A stretch of 21,240 nt of DNA from Parcubacteria group bacterium (GTDB lineage Bacteria > Patescibacteriota > Minisyncoccia > UBA6257 > JAAZHW01), in contig JAAZHW010000075.1 of NCBI GenBank assembly GCA_012510515.1, positions 1 through 21,240 of the forward strand. Direction: 5' to 3'. The notes below the pieces were generated by a model that had not been told where the DNA came from, made no database searches, and saw nothing but the letters and a program-made list of their open reading frames with translations. Shown in pieces: positions 13,913 to 21,240 of the stretch. The first letter of the stretch is position 1; each line of letters starts with the position of its first letter. The position numbers and the translations under genes were made by a program.

Positions 13913-14000
13913 CCAAAAGAACAATTTAAATTAATGCGGAGGAGAGGATAAAAAATAAATTATTATCTTGTCCCCTGCTATTAAATAAATTGTCTTTTGG
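13913..14000 (+). promoter_or_regulatory. Long imperfect hairpin in front of pnp
   Basis: Arm 13913-13951 pairs with 13963-14000 around an 11-nt A/T loop. The outer part is CCAAAAGA then CAATTT on both arms (one bulged A), a small A/T internal loop follows, and the inner part is 16 nt with 14 pairs counting two G-U (GCGGAGGAGAGGATAA against TTATCTTGTCCCCTGC). The stem base ends 11 nt before the pnp ATG at 14012. No T-run follows, so it is not a terminator. Its inner 5' arm carries the only strong Shine-Dalgarno-like run in the intergenic regions (GGAGGAGAGG, 13938-13947), paired in the stem and with no usable start codon behind it. Confidence 0.75.
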
Positions 14001-14011
14001 AAAAATTAAAT

Positions 14012-16123
14012 ATGAAAGAAGAAAAAATTTTTTCTTTAGAAATTGCCGGAAGAAATCTTTCGGTAAAATTTTCAGAATTAGGAAAACAAACCAATCAGGC
14101 TCTCTTAATTCAATATGGCGAAACAACTGTTTTGATAACCGCTACGATGGGAAAAACTGATAATTTAGATAATGATTTTTTCCCTTTAACGGTAAATTAC
14201 GAAGAAAAATTCTATGCAGCTGGAAAAATTTTAGGTAGTCGTTTTGTTCGTCGCGAAGGAAAACCTTCGGAAAGCGCTATTTTAACTGGTCGACTTATTG
14301 ACCGTTCAATTAGACCATTATTCAATCAAAATTTACGTCGCGAAGTTCAAATTGTCGCTACGGTTTTATCTATTGATAATGATAATGACCCTGATTTTCC
14401 TGCTTTAATTGGCACTTCTATTGCTCTGGCCACTTCTGATATTCCTTGGGAAGGACCAATTTCAGCTATTCGGATTGGCTATCTAAACGAATTTAAAATT
14501 AATCCCACCTATCAAGAACGTAATGAAGGAATAATGGATTTGTTTTTAAGTAGTGCCGATAATAAGATTACTATGCTTGAAATAGGTGGAGATGAAGTTG
14601 AAGAAGAAAAAGTAATTAAAGCAACGGAATTAGCTTTAAAAGAAATCGAAAAACTACAAAATTTTCAAAAAGAGATTATTAAAGAAATGGGCAAAACTAA
14701 AACCAACGTTGTTTTAAAATCCATTGATTCTCAAATTAAAGAAAAAACCCTAGAATTTATTAAGGATAAATTAGAAGATGCTATTTATACTTCCGATAAA
14801 ATAAATCGCTCTTCAAAATTAAATCAACTCAAAAATGATTTAAAACAATTTTTACAAAATGAAGGATTAACTGATTCCTCAATTAAAGAAGCCTTTATTA
14901 TTTTGGAAGAAGAAATTGATAAAGTTGTTCACAAAAATATTTTAGAAAAAAACAAAAGACCCGATGATCGAAAATTAGACGAAATTAGACCACTTTATTG
15001 TGAAGTAAGTTTAATTCCTCGAGTTCATGGATCGGCAATTTTTATGCGAGGTGATACTCAAGCTTTATCAATTGTTACTTTGGCCGCTCCATCTAAAGGA
15101 CTAACCATCGAAACCATTGAAGAAAACGGCACTAAAAATTTTCTTCATCATTATAATTTTCCACCTTATGCTGTTGGAGAAATTTCTTCGATGAGAAATT
15201 TAGGAAGAAGAGAAATTGGTCATGGAGCTTTAGCAGAAAAATCTCTTTTGCCTATTATTCCTAATAAAGATGAATTTCCTTATACGATCAGAGTTGTTTC
15301 AGAAATTCTCTCTTCTAATGGTTCTTCTTCCATGGCTTCTGTTTGCGGATCAAGTTTAGCTTTAATGGATGCTGGTGTTCCCATAAAAAGACCAGCGGCT
15401 GGTATTGCAATGGGATTAATGCTTCAAGATGAAAATAATTATAAAATTCTAACCGATATTCAAGGACCAGAAGATCATTATGGAGATATGGATTTAAAAG
15501 TAGCTGGTACCGAAAAAGGCATTACGGGTATTCAAATGGATGTAAAAATAACAGGTATTACTATTAAAATTTTAGAAGAAGCACTTGCTCAAGCTAAAAA
15601 AGCCCGTCTCCAAATTTTAGAAAAAATCAAAGAAACCATTCCTACTCCTCGTTCCACCCTTTCTCCTTTAGCTCCTAAAATTTTTACCATTCAAATTAAT
15701 CCTGATAAAATTAAAGATGTTATTGGATCAGGAGGAAAAGTAATTAATGATATTATCAAAAAAACAGATGTAGAAATAGATATAAATGATGATGGTCAAA
15801 TTTTTATTACCGCTCCAACCAAAGAAGCCGGAGAAAAAGCCGCTGAGATAATCAAATCTATTACTCATGAATATAAAGAAGGTGAAATTGTTACTGGTAA
15901 AGTAATAAAAATTTTAGATTTTGGAGCAATTATTGATCTAGGAGGAAATCAAGATGGGCTTTTGCATATTTCAGAAATCGCTAATAGAAGAATCAACAAA
16001 GTAGAAGATGTTTTAAAATTAGGTCAAATTTTAACATTAAAAATAATAAAAATTGATGATGAAAATGGCCGAATTAGTCTTTCTTTAAAAGCTTTAAACA
16101 ATTCTTCTGACGATAAAAATTAA
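14012..16123 (+). CDS. pnp: Polyribonucleotide nucleotidyltransferase (PNPase)
   Basis: Trimeric phosphorolytic 3'-5' exoribonuclease, the main mRNA-degrading exonuclease and a degradosome partner. Domain order (residues from this ATG): first RNase PH core (1 to about 220), helical linker (to about 315), second RNase PH core (about 320-545), KH (about 548-610, VIGSGGKVINDI) and S1 (about 615-690, GEIVTGKVIKILDFGAIIDL). The active core has RRE (in NLGRREIGHGAL), SSNGSSSMASVCG and the catalytic EDHYGDMDLK, matching E. coli Asp486, Asp492 and Lys494. ATG 14012 gives 703 residues, a normal length. An in-frame TTG at 13997 would add five residues but lies in the base of the leader hairpin and is less likely. 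The hairpin upstream suggests autoregulation. Confidence 0.97.
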   Translation: MKEEKIFSLEIAGRNLSVKFSELGKQTNQALLIQYGETTVLITATMGKTDNLDNDFFPLTVNYEEKFYAAGKILGSRFVRREGKPSESAILTGRLIDRSIRPLFNQNLRREVQIVATVLSIDNDNDPDFPALIGTSIALATSDIPWEGPISAIRIGYLNEFKINPTYQERNEGIMDLFLSSADNKITMLEIGGDEVEEEKVIKATELALKEIEKLQNFQKEIIKEMGKTKTNVVLKSIDSQIKEKTLEFIKDKLEDAIYTSDKINRSSKLNQLKNDLKQFLQNEGLTDSSIKEAFIILEEEIDKVVHKNILEKNKRPDDRKLDEIRPLYCEVSLIPRVHGSAIFMRGDTQALSIVTLAAPSKGLTIETIEENGTKNFLHHYNFPPYAVGEISSMRNLGRREIGHGALAEKSLLPIIPNKDEFPYTIRVVSEILSSNGSSSMASVCGSSLALMDAGVPIKRPAAGIAMGLMLQDENNYKILTDIQGPEDHYGDMDLKVAGTEKGITGIQMDVKITGITIKILEEALAQAKKARLQILEKIKETIPTPRSTLSPLAPKIFTIQINPDKIKDVIGSGGKVINDIIKKTDVEIDINDDGQIFITAPTKEAGEKAAEIIKSITHEYKEGEIVTGKVIKILDFGAIIDLGGNQDGLLHISEIANRRINKVEDVLKLGQILTLKIIKIDDENGRISLSLKALNNSSDDKN

Positions 16124-16147
16124 AATGTAATTTAATAAATTTATTAA

Positions 16148-16179
16148 AAAGCGGCAGAATTTTTAACTTCTGCCGCTTT
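16148..16179. terminator. Bidirectional terminator between convergent pnp and rpoC
   Basis: Perfect 12-bp stem AAAGCGGCAGAA/TTCTGCCGCTTT (16148-16159 with 16168-16179) with an 8-nt loop. The plus side continues ATTTTTTAAATTTTT; the minus side continues TTAATAAATTTATT. It lies 24 bp after the pnp stop and 22 bp after the rpoC stop, so one hairpin can end both transcripts. Confidence 0.88.
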
Positions 16180-16201
16180 ATTTTTTAAATTTTTATCTTT
16201 T

Positions 16202-19200
16202 CTATTTTTTTATATTTTCTTTTTTTTGCTCTTTTTGATTTTGATCATTTTTTCTAAAAGCTGTTCCTGCCGGAATTAATCTACCAATAATAACGTTCTC
16301 TTTGAGTCCTCGCAAATAATCAACCTTTCCTTCAATGGCGGCATTAACCAAACCACGAGTAGTTTCTTGAAAAGAGGCGGCCGATAGAAAACTTTCGCTG
16401 AATAATGCTGAACGAGTAATTCCCAAAAATAACTGAACGGCTCGAGCTGGCTTCTTTCCTTTATTTTTAAGGTTATTGTTTTCTTCTATAAATTTCGATT
16501 TAGAAACTACTTCACCAACTAAAAATTCTGAATCACCCGGATTTTTAATTCTTACTTTATCAAACATTTGACGAATAACAACTTCAAGGTGTTTATTATT
16601 AATCAACACACCCTCAGAAATATAAATTTTTTGCACTTCGTTAAGAATGTATCTTTCTACAGTGTCTTTATCGGTTACTTTTAATAACTCTTTTAAATCA
16701 ATATCGCCAACACATAATTTTTGTCCAACCATAATCTTATCACCTTCTTTTACTAAAATAACTTTATTTTTAGGAATAGAATAATCAATAATATTCTCTA
16801 TTTCTTTTTTCGCTAATTTTTTAGTAGTTCTTTTTAAATCTTTATTTTTCTCTTCTTTGTTAACATCAGCTTTTATTTCAATTAAAATTTCTTTTTCTTG
16901 TTCTTCAATTTTTATAACTTTTCCGTTAATCTCGCTGATAATAGCCTTATGTTTAGGATTACGACATTCAAATAATTCTTCAATTCTTGGCAAACCGTGA
17001 GTAATATCTTCTCCAGCCACACCACCACTATGAAAAGTTCTCAAAGTTAATTGTGTGCCCGGCTCACCAATTGATTGAGCCGCTACTACTCCTATTGGTG
17101 TACCCAAAGCAACCGGTTTATTATAAGCTAAATCATAACCATAACATTTAGCGCATACCCCCCATAAAGTTTTACAAGTGATTGGTGAACGAACTTTTAA
17201 TTCTTGAATATCTGAGCTCTCAATTAAATCTGCTGCGTTACTATTGATAATTTCATTAGCTTTAACAATTATTTTATTATGAATTTTTATATCTTCTAAA
17301 CTTGTCCGACCAACAATTTTATCTCTAAAACTTTGGCCAAACTCTAAACCATCACCCCTTTTAATCATAATACCTTTATTAGTTTTACAATCATCTTCGG
17401 TAATAATCAAATCTTGAGTAGCATCAATTAAACGTCTAGTTAAATAGCCGGCGTTAGCTGTTCGCAAAGCTGTATCACTAGAACCCTTACGAGCGCCATG
17501 ACTGGCAATAAAATATTCCAAAACTGATAACCCTTCCTTATAAGAAGATAGAATTGGCAATTCAATAATTTCTCCTTTTGGACTTTGAACCAATCCCTTC
17601 ATTCCCATCATCTGACTTAATTGTGCCCACGAACCACGACTACCAGAATCAATAATTTGATAAACAGAATTTTCCGGCGATAAAGCCTTAGGAACATTTT
17701 TTTGAATTTGAGAAATACTCTTTTCCCAAGCTTGAATAACATGAATCTTTTTTTCTTCTTTGGAAAGTAATCCTTCATTAAGTTGTTCTTCAATTGTTTC
17801 AACTTCTTTATAAGTTTCCTTTAAAATTTCTTCTTTTTCTTTAGGAATAATTAAATCATTCATTGACCAAGTAATACCAGAAATTGTTGCATAATTAAAA
17901 CCTATTTCTTTAATTTTATCCATCATTTCTATAGCTGATTCAGCATCAAAATAATTAATAATGAAATCTGTTAATTTATTAATGAATTTTTTCTCAATCA
18001 CATTAGAAACAAAAGGAAAATCTTTAGGAAAAATTTCATTAAAAATAATTTTACCAACTGAAACTTCTATCAAATCATCGGGGTTATTATATTTTTCGGC
18101 AATCAATTCTTCACCTACTTGTTTTAAATAATTTTCTTTATAGGGTTTAATTTTTATTTTAGCTTTTAAATCAATGATTTTATTATCATAAGCTAGCATT
18201 GCTTCTTCTGGTGAAGAAAAAACCTTTCCTTCTCCCTTTAAATTATCAAAAATTTTCGTTAAATAATAACAACCCAAAATAATATCTTTTGTCGGATTAA
18301 CAATTGGCTCACCATTAGCTGGTTTTAATAAATTACGAGAAGATAACATAATTTCTTCTGCTTCTTTTTGCGCTTCTTTGGTCAATGGTAAATGAACAGC
18401 CATTTGATCGCCATCAAAATCAGCATTGAAAGCTGTACAAACCATTGGCGGAATTCGAATGGCTAAATCTTCAATTAAAACGGGCTTAAATGCTTGAATA
18501 CCCAAACGATGTAATGTTGGCGCTCGATTAAGTAATACAAAACGGTCTTTTATTACTTCTTCTAAAATTGCCCACACTTCTGCTGGACCTTGGTCAATTA
18601 ATCGATTAGCATTTCGAATATTAAATACCACTCCTCTTTCTAAAAGTTTATTCACCACAAACGGTCTAAATAGTTCCAAAGCCATTGTTTTAGGAATACC
18701 GCATTCATAATGTTTTAAATCTGGACCGACAACAATAACCGAACGACCAGAATAATCAACTCGTTTACCTAATAAATTTTGTCTAAATCGTCCTTGTTTT
18801 CCTTGAAGAATATCGGTTAAAGATTTTAATGGTCTTTTTTGAGCACTTGATTGAATTTGATTTTTCCGAGCTGAATTATCAATTAGAGAATCAACCGCTT
18901 CTTGCAACATTCTTTTTTCATTACGAATAATCACTTCAGGAGCATTTAATTCTAATAATTTTTTTAAACGATTATTGCGATTAATTACTCGGCGATATAA
19001 ATCATTTAAATCAGAGGTGGCATAACGCCCTCCATCCAAAGCCACCATTGGTCTTAAATCTGGTGGTAAAACAGGTAAAACGGTTAAAAACATCCATTCG
19101 GGGCGTAAATTATTTTTAATAAATGATTTTACTAATTTTAACTGAAGCAAAACTTTTTTTCTATCACCTTTTTGAGTTTTGAACTCTTTTATCAATTGTC

Positions 19201-19876
19201 TTTCTCTTTTTTTTAAATCAATATTTTTTAATAATTTTACAATTGGCTCACTTCCTATACCAGCCTCAAAAATATGACCATATTTTTTACTTAAATTAAA
19301 ATATTCGGCTTCCGAAATTATTTTTAATGGTTCTATTTTATTAATTTCTTCAACGTTATATTTATAAATATTTTCCAAAATGTTTATTTGCTCAGTTTTT
19401 TTCTTTTTGGTTTGATATTCGGATTGTAATTCTTTTAATAATTTCTTTTTTTCTTTTTTGTTAACATCAGTAATAATATAGGCTGAATAATAAATTACCC
19501 TTTCTAATTGTTGCTGACTCACTCCTAAAAATAAAGAAATTTGAGAAGGAATATTTTTTAAAAACCAAATATGAGCTACTGGGCAAGCCAAAGCAATATG
19601 ACCCATTCTTTCTCTTCTCACACTAGAACGAGTTACTTCTACTCCGCATTTATCACAAATAATTCCTTTATATCTAATTCTTTTATATTTTCCGCAATAA
19701 CACTCCCAATCTTTAGTGGGACCAAAAATTCGTTCTGAAAATAAACCATCTTTTTCTGGTCGTTGAGTACGATAATTTATCGTCTCTGGTTTGGTTACTT
19801 CACCATGACTCCAAGAAATAATTTCTTGAGGTGAAGCTAATTTTAATTTGATAGCATCAAAATCTTCTGGCAACAT
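16202..19876 (-). CDS. rpoC: DNA-directed RNA polymerase subunit beta'
   Basis: Largest subunit of RNA polymerase, holding the catalytic magnesium. Visible: N-terminal zinc site C59-x-C61 ... C74-xx-C77; the clamp and rudder region [19 protein letters not shown] (362-380); the active-site [12 protein letters not shown] (484-495) with three Asp; the bridge helix and trigger-loop region with [23 protein letters not shown] and [11 protein letters not shown]; and the second zinc cluster ending CAKCYG. The C-terminus has the conserved [19 protein letters not shown] and LIPAGTAFR. At 1224 residues it is close to the B. subtilis length (about 1199) and lacks the large insertions of proteobacterial beta'. 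It starts 12 bp after rpoB, the universal order. It ends in TAG, the only TAG in the window, with a Lys/Gln-rich tail. Confidence 0.98.
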   Translation of the reverse strand: MLPEDFDAIKLKLASPQEIISWSHGEVTKPETINYRTQRPEKDGLFSERIFGPTKDWECYCGKYKRIRYKGIICDKCGVEVTRSSVRRERMGHIALACPVAHIWFLKNIPSQISLFLGVSQQQLERVIYYSAYIITDVNKKEKKKLLKELQSEYQTKKKKTEQINILENIYKYNVEEINKIEPLKIISEAEYFNLSKKYGHIFEAGIGSEPIVKLLKNIDLKKRERQLIKEFKTQKGDRKKVLLQLKLVKSFIKNNLRPEWMFLTVLPVLPPDLRPMVALDGGRYATSDLNDLYRRVINRNNRLKKLLELNAPEVIIRNEKRMLQEAVDSLIDNSARKNQIQSSAQKRPLKSLTDILQGKQGRFRQNLLGKRVDYSGRSVIVVGPDLKHYECGIPKTMALELFRPFVVNKLLERGVVFNIRNANRLIDQGPAEVWAILEEVIKDRFVLLNRAPTLHRLGIQAFKPVLIEDLAIRIPPMVCTAFNADFDGDQMAVHLPLTKEAQKEAEEIMLSSRNLLKPANGEPIVNPTKDIILGCYYLTKIFDNLKGEGKVFSSPEEAMLAYDNKIIDLKAKIKIKPYKENYLKQVGEELIAEKYNNPDDLIEVSVGKIIFNEIFPKDFPFVSNVIEKKFINKLTDFIINYFDAESAIEMMDKIKEIGFNYATISGITWSMNDLIIPKEKEEILKETYKEVETIEEQLNEGLLSKEEKKIHVIQAWEKSISQIQKNVPKALSPENSVYQIIDSGSRGSWAQLSQMMGMKGLVQSPKGEIIELPILSSYKEGLSVLEYFIASHGARKGSSDTALRTANAGYLTRRLIDATQDLIITEDDCKTNKGIMIKRGDGLEFGQSFRDKIVGRTSLEDIKIHNKIIVKANEIINSNAADLIESSDIQELKVRSPITCKTLWGVCAKCYGYDLAYNKPVALGTPIGVVAAQSIGEPGTQLTLRTFHSGGVAGEDITHGLPRIEELFECRNPKHKAIISEINGKVIKIEEQEKEILIEIKADVNKEEKNKDLKRTTKKLAKKEIENIIDYSIPKNKVILVKEGDKIMVGQKLCVGDIDLKELLKVTDKDTVERYILNEVQKIYISEGVLINNKHLEVVIRQMFDKVRIKNPGDSEFLVGEVVSKSKFIEENNNLKNKGKKPARAVQLFLGITRSALFSESFLSAASFQETTRGLVNAAIEGKVDYLRGLKENVIIGRLIPAGTAFRKNDQNQKEQKKENIKK

Positions 19877-19888
19877 AATTTTTTTTAT

Positions 19889-21240
19889 TTAATTAAATTC
19901 TTCTTTTTTATTTTGACTCTGATTAGAATTTTTACTATTTTCGACCAATGATTGTGTATCTTCTAAAATTTTTTCAAATAAATCATCTTCTTTCTCTTCT
20001 TCGTCAGAAAAATTTTTTCCTATTTTTACTCCAATTAATTTCACGTTTAAAGCTAAACTCTTTAATTCACTTACCAACACGTGGAAAGAAGCAGGAATAT
20101 TAGGACTTTTGAAACTTTCTCCTTTAACAATTGCTTCGTAAGTAGCAATTCTTCCTTTTACATCATCAGATTTTATTGTTAACATTTCTTGAAGAGCATA
20201 AGCTGCTCCATATCCTTCAAGCGCCCAAACTTCCATTTCGCCAAATCGTTGACCTCCTAATTGAGCTTTTCCACCTAAAGGTTGTTGAGTAATTAATGAA
20301 TATGGCCCAATAGAGCGCATATGAATTTTATCTTCCACCATATGAATAAGTTTCATCATATAAATATAACCAACCATTACTGGTCCCCCAAAAGTCTCTC
20401 CGGTTCTACCATCATAAAGAATCGTTTTACCATCTTCTGGCAAACCAGCTTCTTTTAATTCACGCTTAATATCTTCTTCTGTTGTTTTACTAAAAACTGG
20501 CACAATAGCTCGATATCCTAATTCATGAGCCGCCCACCCTAAATGCGTTTCTAGAATTTGACCAAGATTCATTCGGGAAGCTACACCTAAAGGATTTAAA
20601 ATAATGTCCACCGGCGTCCCATCAGCTAAATAAGGCATATCTTCCTCTGGAACAATTTTCGAAATAACTCCTTTATTACCATGACGTCCCGCCAATTTAT
20701 CACCAGCCATAATTAATCGACGTTGAGCTACTTCAATTTGAATTCTTTTAATAATCCCCGGTTCTAATTTATCACCTCGATCGCGAGAAAAAATTCTAAT
20801 ACCAACAACACGGCCTCTTTTGCCGTGTTTTAAAATTAATGACATATCTTTAACATCTCTAGCTTTTTCACCAAAAATAGCGCGCAAAAGTCTTTCTTCG
20901 GATGTTAATTCTCCTTCTCCTTTGGGAGAAATTTTTCCAACTAAAATATCACCGCTTTTTACTTCCGCTCCAATTCGAACAATTCCTTCTTCGTCTAAAT
21001 CTTTTAATTTTTCCAAAGAAACATTAGGAATATCTAAAGTAGTAATTTCTGGACCTAGTTTTGTTTCTCGTACATCACAAACAAAATCCTCAATATGAAT
21101 TGAGGTAAATAAATCTTCTCGCACAACTCGGTCAGATAAAATAACAGCATCTTCGTAATTGGCACCTCCCCAAGAAATAAAAGCCACTAATAAATTTTTA
21201 CCTAAAGCAAGCATTCCGTCTTTAGTTTGCAAGCTATCAG
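19889..21240 (-). CDS. rpoB: DNA-directed RNA polymerase subunit beta (C-terminal part)
   Basis: The frame is open through the right edge (residues ...[20 protein letters not shown]), so the true start and the rifampicin region lie outside; about 450 C-terminal residues are present. Motifs: [42 protein letters not shown] (active-site lysines and the HGNKG loop), [24 protein letters not shown], and [20 protein letters not shown] leading into the clamp-anchoring end. Past the usual end ([16 protein letters not shown]) there is an extension of about 50 residues, acidic then Asn/Gln/Lys-rich, ending KKEEFN. A TTG within this frame at 21232 is not the start. No promoter was found; transcription must come from upstream of the window. 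Confidence 0.97.
   Translation of the reverse strand, partial: DSLQTKDGMLALGKNLLVAFISWGGANYEDAVILSDRVVREDLFTSIHIEDFVCDVRETKLGPEITTLDIPNVSLEKLKDLDEEGIVRIGAEVKSGDILVGKISPKGEGELTSEERLLRAIFGEKARDVKDMSLILKHGKRGRVVGIRIFSRDRGDKLEPGIIKRIQIEVAQRRLIMAGDKLAGRHGNKGVISKIVPEEDMPYLADGTPVDIILNPLGVASRMNLGQILETHLGWAAHELGYRAIVPVFSKTTEEDIKRELKEAGLPEDGKTILYDGRTGETFGGPVMVGYIYMMKLIHMVEDKIHMRSIGPYSLITQQPLGGKAQLGGQRFGEMEVWALEGYGAAYALQEMLTIKSDDVKGRIATYEAIVKGESFKSPNIPASFHVLVSELKSLALNVKLIGVKIGKNFSDEEEKEDDLFEKILEDTQSLVENSKNSNQSQNKKEEFN

Noticed and set aside
13913..14000. Terminator between the NYN gene and pnp
   Set aside because: Neither strand shows a T-run after the stem, and the loop and internal mismatches suit a regulatory or processing stem better.
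13997..14011. TTG start for pnp, five codons upstream
   Set aside because: It lies in the base of the leader hairpin, has no SD or promoter spacing advantage, and PNPase homology begins after the ATG at 14012.
13926..14126. 66-codon minus-strand open frame over the pnp start
   Set aside because: It is the complement of the pnp 5' end and the leader hairpin, without recognisable protein features.
1..21240. Recoding of TGA (as in SR1/Gracilibacteria, TGA = Gly)
   Set aside because: TGA is never used as a stop here, which raised the idea, but no gene contains in-frame TGA either and all conserved Gly use GGN codons; AT-rich bias to TAA explains the pattern.

Overview
The window looks like a chromosomal piece of a small-genome, strongly AT-rich bacterium of the Candidate Phyla Radiation (Patescibacteria, probably Parcubacteria-like). 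The basis is the mix of universal housekeeping genes with two kinds of protein I know mainly from that group: a membrane protein ending in the motif EPPANLP, and secreted proteins with Cys-rich repeats on Ser/Pro/Thr linkers. Other pointers are a NusA with an enlarged acidic N-terminal insertion and GC-rich palindromic repeats in the longest intergenic gap. The lineage is an inference from family knowledge, not from a search. All genes read through with the standard code; 13 of 13 visible stop codons are TAA or TAG.

Layout. Positions 1-2056 (minus) hold the N-terminal 685 codons of a secreted Cys-rich repeat protein that runs off the left edge. It is followed upstream by a membrane-anchored protein of unknown function (2078-2890), the 16S rRNA dimethyltransferase rsmA (2920-3726) and the UvrD/PcrA helicase (3716-5695), all close-packed on the minus strand. 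A 16-bp-stem terminator (5749-5784) separates these from a complete unit read leftward: consensus promoter (9329-9300), leader hairpin, nusA, tig, clpP, terminator. Upstream lies a gap of about 400 bp filled with GC-rich dispersed repeats and palindromes (9341-9628). Next on the minus strand come a type IV secretion-like membrane protein (9635-10897), translationally coupled to a sigma-region-4/HARE-HTH protein (10897-12000) with its own promoter, and a XerC/D tyrosine recombinase (12054-12998).

A divergent promoter region (12999-13073) starts the only plus-strand unit: rpsO (S15), a NYN-domain putative RNase, and pnp (PNPase). A long imperfect hairpin lies directly in front of pnp. pnp converges on rpoC, and a bidirectional terminator (16148-16179) sits between them. 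rpoC (16202-19876) and the 3' part of rpoB (19889 to the right edge) close the window.

Functionally the window is information processing (transcription: rpoB, rpoC, nusA, a sigma-like regulator; translation: rpsO, rsmA), RNA turnover (pnp, NYN protein), protein quality control (tig, clpP) and DNA maintenance (pcrA, xer), interleaved with secreted or membrane proteins that may belong to the cell-surface or secretion apparatus. The items most worth a second look are the pnp leader hairpin (a possible counterpart of the E. coli autoregulatory stem), the attenuator-like hairpin at the start of the nusA transcript, the sigma4-HARE fusion, the A-B-C triad repeats of the secreted protein, and a consistent pattern of start codons lying just downstream of -10 boxes with no Shine-Dalgarno sequence.
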